A DNA stretch of 64,000 nt. It comes from Plutella xylostella (lineage: Eukaryota; Arthropoda; Insecta; Lepidoptera; Plutellidae). The position numbers and the translations under genes are program-made. Positions 1 to 10,569 of the stretch are shown here, piece after piece. Where the stretch lies: positions 5,084,001 to 5,148,000 of the forward strand of contig NC_064009.1 of the NCBI RefSeq assembly GCF_932276165.1, given 5' to 3'. Positions within the stretch are counted from its first letter, which is position 1; each line of letters opens with the position of its first letter. Under the pieces are notes generated by a model. It ran no database searches, was not told the DNA's origin, and saw nothing but the letters and a program-made list of their open reading frames with translations.

Positions 1-1047
1 ACACTTAGCGCCTAATTTGAAGGCGCCCTAAGAGTAACTAGAGTTACAAGAGAGATAATATTAATATCATTGCTCATAAATCTCATCTAGTGCATCGCCC
101 GTATCTGGCCGCGATGGTGACGTGAAACTAGCAGTCGAAGGGGCTGTGGCGTGGGACGCCCCTCAATATCCGGCCGCCGGCGCCGACGCGCGCTAACTAG
201 CGGTCGGACGCAGGGCGCCATCAGATAGGTACTAAATCATGTCGTCGGTTGAAAAGATTGTGGAGAGGCGAAGTACTTCTGCTTTTATTTAACTTTAGTT
301 AGTTAGTTCAGTACTTTGTGTTTTTTTTAATGATTTAATTTAAAACGGTTATGAAAATCAGCGTAGAGGCGCCAAGTCGCTGCATTTTGCTGAGCTGAGA
401 GCCTTTTAAATTACCACAGTACTTGCCTTATTATAACTACGTTTGTTTGTGTGTATAGGATATAAGTTTTTTGGAATTGAAGGAAAAGAGATAAATAATT
501 TATCTGTCCAGGTATATATCTTATTAGTGAGTTAACTTAAACTACTATGAATAAAAATCTTGCTCTTCGTTATGGAAACCAGAAACCCGAGGTAAACCTT
601 TCTATTTACTTCGAGTATTGTGTAACACAGGAAATTACATAAAATAAATGACTTTTTATTTTGAATGGTCAGCGTTTCTAGACACCCGACCCGCCCCTTC
701 CAAACATAATGATTGTATGAGATGAAACAGGTGAGTTGGGGACAATCTTATTAAATAAACTACCTATGTATCTTATACATGTAATTATAGGTATAGATTT
801 GATATTACAAATTTCACGTAAATTCTCTACCTGCAAATTTAATATAAAGTCATGATTGTGCAAGAATCAGGCCCCAACGAAATAAAGGGAAGATAAAAAG
901 TGCGCAGCTGTAGCGCCTGTAACGAAAATATTTAATCTCGAAATACTTTTATAAGGACAAATTTGAATCAGCCTACATAAAATCTTAAGTTTACATTATA
1001 ATATCACGGTAGCAAGTAAACTGACTGGTATAGAAACAATTCAGTAA
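1..1047. other. Non-coding, nothing recognised
   Basis: AT-rich DNA with one GC-rich patch at 160-225. The minus-strand frame at 678-863 has no support. Confidence 0.5.
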
Positions 1048-1259
1048 AACTATAAAGTCATGACAAAGGAAAAGGATTTTAACTAATTGTTACAGACCGT
1101 CGTTTAATCGATGTATTATATTTATCAAAGGAAAAATCGTTAAAAAGTCGTAATCTAACTATATTTTATTTTTAAAATGTATGTAAATGTAAGTAAATAA
1201 CTGTTAATGGTAAAAAGTAATTGCAAAATCGCACTCTTTATTGTCATGACTTTATAGTT
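1048..1259. mobile_element. MITE with 19-bp perfect terminal inverted repeats
   Basis: AACTATAAAGTCATGACAA at 1048-1066 is the exact reverse complement of TTGTCATGACTTTATAGTT at 1241-1259. The core ATAAAGTCATGA also occurs alone at 845-856. The 212-bp interior is AT-rich and non-coding. Confidence 0.6.
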
Positions 1260-1399
1260 GGACTGTAGTATACGTAGATAAACAGCTGGTGAAGATTTGC
1301 CAGTCTTAAAAATTTACACGTTCAAAATGCATTTGTTCTCAGTATCTAAAAATTGTTACCAATAAATTTATTGCTAGGATACGTCCAGTCCAATCTTTC

Positions 1400-1560
1400 C
1401 ACTGCTACACCAGCTACAACGATGCCGTGCTACGAAACTGCTACGCCGTGCTACGAAGATGCTACGCTGCGCTACGAAGGTGCTACGACATGCTACGAAG
1501 CTGCTACGACGTGCCACGAAGTTGCTACGGAGGCGCTACAAAACTGCTACGCTTTGCAGC
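1400..1560 (+). repeat. GCTACGA minisatellite
   Basis: About eight imperfect units of 18-21 bp built on TGCTACGAAGnTGCTACG. It is open in three frames because of the repeat, not because it is a gene. The same words recur at 36190-36290 and 60410-60490. Confidence 0.75.
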
Positions 1561-1782
1561 TTTTACAAAAAACGGCTACGGCATAGCAAAAATCGATTAC
1601 AAAATAATTTCGAAATCAGGATTTTTGCTTCTTTTAGGAACCTAAATATTGTATAACGAGGAATATTTATTTCATTACAATTGGAATTTGTATTGTTTAA
1701 ATGTTGCAACTATAAAATAAATTGCTAGTTTACACAAAATGACAACAACACGAGTAAACTGGAGATCACACCTTGCTGGAGA

Positions 1783-1820
1783 TATATAAGCATCTCGCAG
1801 CGAGATCGCAGTGCACAGTC
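1783..1820 (+). promoter_or_regulatory. Candidate TATA plus initiator core promoter
   Basis: TATATAAG at 1783-1790 is followed at the usual distance by initiator-like GCAGT (1809) and ACAGT (1815-1819). The next hundred bases contain no clear coding start. It may drive a non-coding leader of the downstream gene or be chance. Confidence 0.3.
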
Positions 1821-2680
1821 GACGATTCTCGTTAAATTATATTTAACTGAGCAAGTTCCTTCGCGTTGAGGGTGAAACCTTCCTTCGTTATTACTGTCAA
1901 GTGTAGCGGTCTAATTAATTGGCTGAAGCAGCACATGGCCGTATTGTATTAACAGTACTGCAGATATAGTTTACCTTTAATATTAATCACGATAATATAC
2001 TTCCTAATTACTATCCGGAAGCCGTCAGAATTCCTGACATCGACAGCGGCGCCGTCGGCTGGAGGTATTTGACGTGACGCGGGCCGACCCGGGCCCTCTC
2101 GGCATTTCAATATTTCACTCAAACATGAGGAAAACCCTAAGTTATTTTATAAATCTTGATTTATGTTCGCTGATAATAAGTTTCGGAGTGCCGGGGCTCT
2201 CGGGGAAGTCGTCAATAAAGTTTGCTAATCACCGCTCGAACGGACGCTTGTTCAGAATAAATTGCAGAGACTTTCAAAGTAAACGAGCTGTTATAAAGTC
2301 AAGTTACTGCCTGCTGGCCTGTGTCTTTACTCTGCTGCTGCCTGCTCGAATTGCAAAGGAGGTTTTTTTATTTACTAACAGCAATCTATCAGAGATGGAA
2401 ATAGCTGCGAGGGAGTTGAGTAGTTTGAGTCCCAACTCTTTCATTATAAATTTTACTTTCTACTCGTCTAAGATTTCACCCACTATTTTGTGACTCGTTC
2501 CTTTGTTTTAAACTGAAATTTTAGATAGTGCATCGTTATATAAACGAACCAAATGGCAACACACATAGGAACTTAAAAAATTAAATCATGCGACTCGAAA
2601 TCAAAGAAATCGATACAACAAGCAATGAGAGTTAAAAGTTGCCGTTGGATGTTGTCGAGTGGATCACCTGTCGCTCTCGC
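1821..2680. other. Unassigned stretch with an unsupported open frame
   Basis: A 139-codon plus frame at 2074-2493 has a hydrophobic piece (SSYCLLACVFTLLLPARIAK) but resembles no family I know and lacks a coding-like composition. Confidence 0.4.
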
Positions 2681-2710
2681 GAGGACACCGGGGGGCGTCG
2701 GGCGCGGCGC

Positions 2711-2899
2711 TCAGTCCGAGCCTGGAGCCCGCGCGCGACGCCCGCCGCCGGAGCCCCCGCCCGCGCCGCGACACTCACCCCCCTGCACAGCCACTGCTTA
2801 CAAACAATACCTTCCACGTTCTGCTCTGTGATCGGAAATAAACATTTCAAAAAGTTCAAGTGTTACCAACCTAGCGGACAGGAACCACGCCGGAATTCG
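2711..2899 (+). promoter_or_regulatory. Candidate GC-rich promoter and 5' non-coding exon
   Basis: The stretch 2680-2790 is far more GC-rich than its surroundings. It holds an arthropod initiator match (TCAGT at 2711-2715), and a good donor (TTCG|GTAGGT) follows at 2900. No frame across it resembles a known protein. It could be the first non-coding exon joined to the acceptor at 9918. This is inference from position and composition only. Confidence 0.25.
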
Positions 2900-3689
2900 G
2901 TAGGTTTACAGTTACATTCATGCGTGCGGAATTATCAGGTGTTATGTTGCCTATTATTTTCATGGGGTGTCCAATAAAATTTAAGTGCGTTGGTCATGTT
3001 TCTGGGTAGAGAAATATGTGAACGTTAATTGATATAATTACTGTATGCGAATCAGGTATAGTGTGGAACGTTTAAAATGTTTATTGTTTGTGACTATATT
3101 TTTTCAGATATTATTTTGACAGATTTTTAAGTTATTAAAAAAAATCCTACTTTATTGTACCTCTCGATTTATTTAAGAATTCAAGTTAGTTACTATCTAC
3201 GTATAAAAGTTTCTAAAGTCATTTTTGTAAGTATTTTACATGAATATTAATTTTTCATGAATAAGTTTCATGTAAGTTTAAATGTAAAGTTACCAAGTTG
3301 TTCTATTCTGGAACGCTCTAAAATTATTTTAGCACTATATTATGTAGAAGTATGAAGTATGAAAACTTTATGGAAACACGAAATGTTTTTACTGTTATAT
3401 CTTTCTGGTTTTATGTCACCACAAGAATTTTTGTTACTGCAGTTGAAAGATCCTGATTAGAGCGTAACTTTATATAGAACTTCAAACATAAAAGCAGAAA
3501 CAGGAGTTATACTGACGTACTTCAAATTTCATAGCGTTAAAGTTTTCATAGCGCGCATACTCACAAGCAAAAACTACACAATATAAATCATTGCCGTAGA
3601 AGCTCCACTCTTCACAATAACACCAGACAGTATCTCAATCAGAGTGTCCAAAAAGCTCAACAATATATCATGATTAAGCGATATAGGCG

Positions 3690-3800
3690 ACGCGCGGCGA
3701 ATGCAATGGGAACCCTTTTGGAGGGTAAAACGGCCACATGCTGCCCCACCGCAGGCACGTACGGGTGGCCGACTCTTATGGCCTATTGAAGCCAGCCGAG
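3690..3800 (-). mobile_element. Antisense dispersed repeat with coding-like remnant
   Basis: The minus frame has SRPPVRACGGAACGRFTLQK and GSHCIRRASPISLNHD, a string I recall as recurring in lepidopteran repeat-derived ORFs. No intact domain is present, and the family is not certain. Confidence 0.4.
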
Positions 3801-3988
3801 CGACGGTATTCCACCACAGTGTATGGAGAAATAGATACAGATACAAGATACTATGTACAAATTATGTAGTTATACAAAACTTAGTTTCTACGGTATAAAA
3901 TAATAGAAAATGCAGGGACATCACAAGAGTTTGACAAAAAATATATGAAAGTTTGAAATAACTCTATTTCTGTACTAATGTGAGTTCA

Positions 3989-4021
3989 TCCTAACTAATA
4001 TTATAAATGCGAAAGTAACTG

Positions 4022-4056
<35 letters not shown>

Positions 4057-4207
4057 TACTCTTTCACGCCAAAACTACTGAACGGATTTGAATGAAATTT
4101 GGTATACATACGGTCTAGACCCTGGGAAAGAACATAGGCTACTTTTTATCCCGAAATTCCCACAGGAAAACTTTTTAAGGCGAAGCGAAGCGCGCGGGGA
4201 CAGCTAG
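3989..4207 (+). mobile_element. Lep1-like non-autonomous Helitron
   Basis: It starts TCCTAACTAATATTATAAAT, carries (TCTG)n at about 4023-4054, the conserved ACGCCAAAACTACTGAACGG and GAAATTTGGTATACATA blocks, and ends GCGCGCGGGGACAGCTAG|T. The 5' TC and 3' CTAG before T fit Helitron ends. A second copy in opposite orientation is at 43689. Confidence 0.75.
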
Positions 4208-7200
4208 TTAATTATAAATTGTATTAAGATAGTAAAACTTGCTAATTCCAACAGGACTAACAAGTGGCAGTTGTCTGTTGCTCTTGCTACCATATAAAAC
4301 ATGTCAGAATTTTACTCCTTTTGAAATAAAAAACGTAGGGTATGCAAATATGAAACGTTGAATCAATCAATTTATCAACAGCGAAATTTTTTATACAGTG
4401 GCATGAGTTCCATTTACCCGCAGCTGGATTTGCCGTCGATATTAATTTCATCATCATCATCAACAGCTAATAAGATCCACTGCTAGACACAGGCCTGTGA
4501 GAGAGGCAATACTTCATTCATGCATATAAGTTATTTGAAAATAAACCAGATTTAAACAGTTATTTTTTAACATGTATATTTTTCAAAACTCAACTGGATA
4601 TAGGACATATTAAGTATCTACTCTATGGACAAAAATATGTGTAGTCGTTTGCTAAGCGAGTAATTAATTGATTTAACGCCAAGGACTTTGATACAAAGTC
4701 CTTGTTTAACGCAGTGCGCGCGGCTAGCGGACTACGGTCGGCAGATAGCATAACATAATATCAATATGTCATAAATTGCGCCAACGGATCAGTATTCAAT
4801 TCAGTTTTCCGATCATCAACAATAACGTTTGCAAAGTAATCCTCCGCAACAGTAGATAATTACTTGGGGCCAGTTTAATGGGTATTTCTGGATCGTGCCG
4901 GCTCGTCCGCCGCTGCCTCGTCGAATCGACTAATAGCAATCAACATCTGCTACTGTGTGATTGATTGGCTGCGCCCTTTACTTACACATCTACACATCTG
5001 CACGTGTTGGATGCGAGCATGTAAACTGAAGTGAAAATTGCCGTTCTATAAAGTGCTACCTAAATATTTCCACTGTGATTAAAGCTCTTGTTATGATTTC
5101 CATTATTAGGATTACATTATGCGTGACCTTTCATAGTTTAATTCTGAAACTTCATAATAATACTCCATTGGAGATAAAGCAAAATAAACTTCAACTTAGA
5201 AGTAGAACTAAACAAAATGTAACTTCCTAATCCGGTTAACTTTTGAACGTCCCATCTTAAGGGTAAATAATTAAGTTGTAAATGGCATAGTGGCGTGATA
5301 CTTTTAAAGTGCCCTGTCTTAACAGAATCAAAGTCTGACGGGTTTTAAAAGGGTTGACGCTTTCAGCCCCTATTTTGTTACTTTGATATAATATATAATA
5401 TATATAAAGTGTATTTTCTGTGGAGCTTCGCTTTAAGTATTATAAATGCGGCGAGTGACTCGGAGTCCCTGAATGTTTCATCAAGTTACAGAGAGCGTGC
5501 TTGTCGTGTCATAATTTTACTGTAAACGAACAAGTCCATTGTTAGTTAATTAAACAGTCAGTGACACGGCTCCTGATAGAGACGGGTTCAATTCTCATCG
5601 TATCGGAGTCCGCCCGAGGTCCTATTTGCACTGCTTTTTTAATTTATTTAAACAGGAACGCAAACTGCTTAAAAAATTAACGTTATTATATTATATTTTA
5701 CGTAAATATAGATAGGAGCAGACTTCATCATAATGATAAGGCTACGTGCTATTTATGAAGTGGTTGGACAAACAAGGCTGAGCACAGAACCGATACGGCA
5801 AGAAGAGGCTATATTTTTATTAATAGACAAAAAGAAACATATAAAAAACACATTACAACAAAAACACGAATAGTTCCAGAAGAGCGCAGCAGGGAATACT
5901 CTTAATTTGCCATAAGTTGATTGCGAGCATGGAGGGCTGAGCTGCACTCTCCCCCGAGACATAATCTTGTAAACTCAATTTACGTAGCCATTCCAGGCCA
6001 TAATTATTTTCTATTGTGCCTCCGTCTTCGGTTGGAAATGACCGGACTGGAAGCAGATGAGTCGCACTTTCGTATTATTCCAGAAATTCAATTTGAACAT
6101 TTTCAATCTTAGAACGAGCAATTTGGAATCTTAGATCTCTGCGTTGGACAGATTTTCTTGAGAAAATGTAGTTTTCCTTGAATGATAAGTTTGTGTGTTT
6201 GTCTTACCATACAAATACTTGTAAGAATTCTACTTACTTGGCATATTTAATATTTGAATATTTCCTTTTCTTGCACATAGCAGCGGAATATTTATAATGT
6301 GGGTGAGCACAATAATCCCATTCGTCACGTGTCTGCCATTCCTGCGACGTGTCACACAGCTGGATGAAAATATACCTCTAGGAAATGCACGAAATTATTT
6401 TCAGGAGATGAAAACGTTCTTTGATGTCCTTAACTCAATAATGATATTGTAACTAAACTTTTGTTTGTTTTATGTACTTGTCTAAGAAAAAAACTGCGTT
6501 TCGTAAACTTATGAACCAGTTCAGTTTTCCGATATTAATATATTATTTGCCTATCTACTCACTTAAGACGATCCATCTTGCATGCTAGTGCGGATTAACG
6601 TCTTTAATTTTGCCGTCAATTTTTAACAAGTTAGAAATTTTAAAAAAACTAACCTCTGCCGTGATTAAGCAGGTCAGCCGGAAATTAGGAAAAGCTAGGT
6701 AGGTATAACTGGCTGGCTAGCTATATACCTATTGCTATTACATAGCAAAACGAGACATGACACGATCACACGACAGTAGTCGTCCAATGAGACAAGGGTC
6801 TAACAGCTATCCAATAGTTACCAAAACTACTAACACAACAGAAAAAGAAGTAACTCTACCACACCCGCCGCTCAATTGAAAAATAACACAAACTAATTCA
6901 CTTTTATAGCTCCATTGAAAAGGAACAAATATGGTTTAGCTTTGTTCTGCCGAGATAATGAAACGGGATAAAAATTTATTATGTGTCTGTGTTGGCAAGT
7001 CTGGAAACTTTGTTAATTCTACAAACAAGTGTTTAAATATACTCGCAGGTACCGTGTACGAGGTAGTCTTCTCTATTTAATATTACTTTCATATCACTGT
7101 GGAAGTTTTTGATTACTTATCCGCCGAAGCTCTAGGGATGGAGAGAAAAGAAAGTGCTAAAACTTTTGCAAGAGATACCTACCTACTACTTTGTAACTGA

Positions 7201-8127
7201 AGCACTTGCCATGTTTATTTAATAACTACATAAAAATACGGTGCAAGTGCACTTTTTAAACTTTAGTGTGTGTGTTTTTTTATATAACTAAAATAAATTT
7301 AATTATTAAAATTTAAACAAAAAAAAATGTTACTTCATAAAATTAAAGCAACATCAACATAGAACACATAGCTAATAAAATCATAGCTGAAATTTCTGTA
7401 GACAAGACTTGCTAGTTCATAAACTGAGCACCGCACTGCAGAAATCTCAGGAACACTTACGTGCATGATTGCCCCGTCTCATACTGAGTCAACATTTGTA
7501 GTTACAAACAGCCCCCGAGCTCAAATTTAATAAGGCTCGTTTAAGAGACGCTCCCGGGATAATGTTCAGCATGTGTTTGGAACAATAAAGTGCAAATGTA
7601 TGGTAACCAACGTAACACAACGTAGACGGCAGCTTAATATAAGTGTTATGTCGTGTTTTGGGACACATCCAAGTAATTAAGTGCCGCAGGTACGTACTTA
7701 TCAGATTGTGGAGTTTTCAGTGACTTTCTTTGCTGAAATCCTTTTTAGGAACCCGATGCCAATGACAAAAAATAGAATAAATATAGATTCGTCATGCAGA
7801 CAGCATGTTTGTACGTAAAAGCAGCTTTTTCGTAAATATAATAATAAGAACTACTGTTGAAACTTGTTAAATGATGTATCTTTCTGTAAAATGAAGTAAG
7901 ATTAACACTAATAAAAAAAACAATTATTCATGGCAGTAAACCGATCGTGCGCTAGTCCGACTTGCACTCAGCCTTTTTTTATTCATGTAAATTTTGGTAT
8001 TAGAATAACACACGTAGAATTTGATTATGCAAAGATTAACTTATAATCGCATGTAGAATACCCATCTGAGCTTAGTCCTGCAGACAGGAGTAGCTTCGTT
8101 TCCAATATTGTTCTCGGAGGGGTTGGA

Positions 8128-8425
8128 TTACGCGCGGGCAACAGGAGGGTTACTGTATACTGGTGAAAAACGAACGAACAAGAGCTGTTGTGAAATCGGC
8201 ACGTTTAATACAACGAGATAGGGTCGTAGCCAAAATGAGACCTGAAGGAACCTGAAAGTAAGAGAGGAAGACCAAGAAAGACGTGGCTTGATTGTGTGAA
8301 AGAAAATGTTAGAGAGTGTGTGCAATGAATGAGGATATTACAGAGGATGGGGAAAAATGGCGTGACATGACGCACAAAACCGACCCTAAATAAGGAAAAG
8401 GCTAGGAAGAACAAGAAGATAGGGT
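8128..8425 (+). mobile_element. LINE 3' coding remnant
   Basis: The plus strand reads RGRPRKTWLDCVKENVREC, then after a stop and shift GKNGVT..TKPTLNKEKARKNKK. This is the typical end of a lepidopteran LINE ORF (GRPRKTWLDCVKEDM...). A MITE starts 25 bp downstream. Confidence 0.6.
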
Positions 8426-8449
8426 CGTGGCTCGCGCAGCAACGCTCAG

Positions 8450-8611
8450 AAACTAACCCCCTTATTCATAGAGAAGTTACAGAACGTTTTAACTAATAAA
8501 CTGTTTTGTCCCTCTCCGACAAAGAACAATTTGTTCTTTGACAGAGAGGGACAAAACAGTTTATTAGTTAAAACGTATTGTAACTTTTCTATGAATAAGG
8601 GGGTTAGTTTT
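8450..8611. mobile_element. MITE with near-complete palindrome (CCCCCTTATTCATAGA type)
   Basis: AACTAACCCCCTTATTCATA at the left and TATGAATAAGGGGGTTAGTT at the right are inverted; the arms meet near 8530 at ACAAAGAACAATTTGTTCTT. The whole 160 bp can fold into one hairpin. I recognise these ends as a widespread lepidopteran MITE. Confidence 0.75.
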
Positions 8612-9918
8612 TCGTCTTAGAGAGTGACCCCCCTGGGCGGGCAGGGCGCTCAGCCCTTAATGGATTTATGTACTGCGAGCAGACACGGATACCAGCCATC
8701 CCTTAGTTTGTGTTCATCCACTAATTTCTGTTCCTTAATTAACTTTTCCAGAAGCAACAGCTGGTAGATGGGTGCAATTTCACACGAAATCAAAATTCTA
8801 AAGTGGGGATTTGTTTTACTATGAATAAGAGTATAACTTGGTACATAAATGTACAGAACCATCCACATAATTCTTATTGCTAAATGTAGTAAAATATTTT
8901 TTTTGTAACTTTTAGAAAGCATCTCTGGTATTTTTAATGTTGTAAGAGTCGTAGGTTTCGGTTTCGGCTCTCGTGAGTACAAATGTACAGCGAAAAGCGG
9001 GTGGTTTCAGTCTTGTCACCTCTGTCTGACGACGCCTTCGAGAACAGTCGTGAATATTATGTTTGTAAGTTGTAACGGTACATTAAAAATTTATTATGTA
9101 TACAAAAGCTGCGTTGCAGCTCAGGAAATAGAAGTAAAGCTAAGATTTCTAAAGGTTAATTGTGAAAATAAAGTAATTTTTACGAGTGAAACACATATAA
9201 CCCACCGCTCCCGGCCATCAGCACGATACTAATTTTATTTCCATCCACATTCCTGACTCCTAACAAACTCTCAAAGGTTCACAAAAAGGTCCTTCCTTTA
9301 TTTTACCTATTAAGTTAATCATATTTTTGGCGCGCAAAATGAAAATAGGAAGCGGGCGTTTTCATATGTCGGTACGAAGTGCGTAAAAGAAAGAAATAAA
9401 ATTGTATTTATGGAGAGACTTTAGCTGTACTGGAAGGCTCAAAAGGCGATCCCATTAGGCTGAATGGAACTGGAACGATATTCTCAAAGCATTCTTATTT
9501 TCCCCAGAAATGTGTGGTTGGAGAGAAACAGACCTAATTACTCCTTCGAAAATGACACTATTGCGTTTTATGTTCGTGGCTCATCATCTATACACAATCC
9601 ATATATTTACAGAATAACATTCAAGACTTATATTTTTACTACTATGTCAGTAATCCTAAGTTAAGCCATCCGTTTCGCCATTACGCTACGGCTACCAAAG
9701 TTCCAATAAAAACCCTAGGGACTATTTTATGCAAAGTTTTCACGAAGATTGGCTTCATCACACGGGCTGCCAAAGCGACTCACAGCTATCACTGGTTTCA
9801 TAATAACCAAACCTAGCAAGCTCTTATGATGAACTTATACGGGATCCAGATACAGACACTCTGATAAGACTTCTTTCGCGAACTCTTTTCGCTGATGCTA
9901 ATATTTTTTTTGTTACAG

Positions 9919-10108
9919 GGTGGTAGTGTGATGTAGTGCGGCACTCAGCCAGCCGCGATGAGTTTCCTGTCGTCCATCGGTCAGTACGTGGCGGGCGTGG
10001 CAGACAGCGTGGCGGGGCTGGCGCTGAGCCCGCGCCGCGCGCCGCCGCCGCGCCACCGCTCCGCCGACGGGCAGGCGCAGCCGCAGCCCTCGCCCGCTTC
10101 CATGAGAG
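9919..10108 (+). CDS. unc-13-4: unc-13-4 exon 1 (copy a): 5'UTR tail and start codon
   Basis: A pyrimidine-rich acceptor ending in TTACAG precedes 9919, so a 5' non-coding exon should lie upstream. ATG is at 9958, the first in-frame start in the exon. It encodes about 50 residues beginning MSFLSSIGQYVAGVADSVAG, then an Arg/Pro-rich tail. The donor after 10108 reads GAG|GTAAGC, leaving phase 1, which joins exactly to the exon at 14100 (G|CT GGT TTC). A near-identical copy lies 461 bp downstream, and either copy could supply the N-terminus. I see no signal peptide or membrane segment. Confidence 0.72.
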
Positions 10109-10418
10109 GTAAGCAAGGGATTAAAGTCTAAAGTCAACGTCAAATGCTTTTTTTCGTCGTCTATATACATTCTGTGTAAGTAGTATCGGGATAAGATCAA
10201 TAAAAGAGAATTCGCCAAAATACAAAATACTCTCCGTTAGGATAAGGAGCTCTTTTTGTCTTTGGAGAAGTACAGAGGTAAGAAACTCCTGCGCCATCTT
10301 TTCGAACTGGGATAAAAAAGTACATTACATGGTTATGTACATATTTATGTGCACAGCAGTGACAACAACCATGTAATGTATAATAAACAACGATGTAGTG
10401 CAACCTTGAGTAGCCGCG

Positions 10419-10569
10419 ATGAGTTTCCTATCATCCATCGGTCAGTATGTGGCGGGCGTGGCGGAAAGCGTGGCGGGGCTGGCGCTGAGCCCGCGCCGCG
10501 CGCCGCCGCCGCGCCACCGCTCCGCCGACGGACAGGCGCAGCCGCAGCCCTCGCCCGCTTCCATGAGAG
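10419..10569 (+). CDS. unc-13-4: unc-13-4 exon 1b: tandem duplicate of the first coding exon
   Basis: This repeats the coding part of exon 1 over its full 151 nt, with six base changes. Five are synonymous (CTG/CTA, TCG/TCA, TAC/TAT, GCA/GCG, GGG/GGA) and one is conservative (Asp to Glu at residue 16). It ends in GAG|GTAATG with the same phase, so it can join exon 2 in place of copy a. About 20 bp upstream of the ATG and a block of downstream intron (10230-10323 versus 10758-10841) are duplicated too. No strong acceptor precedes this copy, so it may work as an alternative first exon with its own transcription start. Confidence 0.6.

Larger units (their letters stand above)
2900..9918. other. 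Upstream/5' intron region with scattered repeats
   Basis: Apart from the Helitron (3989), antisense repeat (3690), LINE remnant (8128) and MITE (8450), I see only AT-rich non-coding DNA. A small hairpin AAGGACTTT-GATAC-AAAGTCCTT lies at 4680-4703. If the GC-rich exon at 2711 is real, this is the first intron. Confidence 0.4.

Noticed and set aside
1353..1656. Overlapping open frames of 65-77 codons
   Set aside because: They arise from the GCTACGA minisatellite, which lacks stops in several frames; no protein resemblance.
2625..2977. Overlapping frames on both strands rich in Arg, Pro and Ala
   Set aside because: Explained by the GC-rich patch; no frame has a family motif or consistent splice phase. 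Kept only as a possible promoter and non-coding exon.
5565..5620. B-box-like GGTTCAATTCTC
   Set aside because: No A box at the right distance and no tRNA fold.
9919..10569. Exon duplication as unmerged haplotypes in the assembly
   Set aside because: Considered because differences are silent-biased. Rejected as a general explanation, because several copies (3b, 3c, 4b, 6b, 9b) begin inside the exon behind new intron junctions, which allelic copies would not do. It is not excluded for exon 1.
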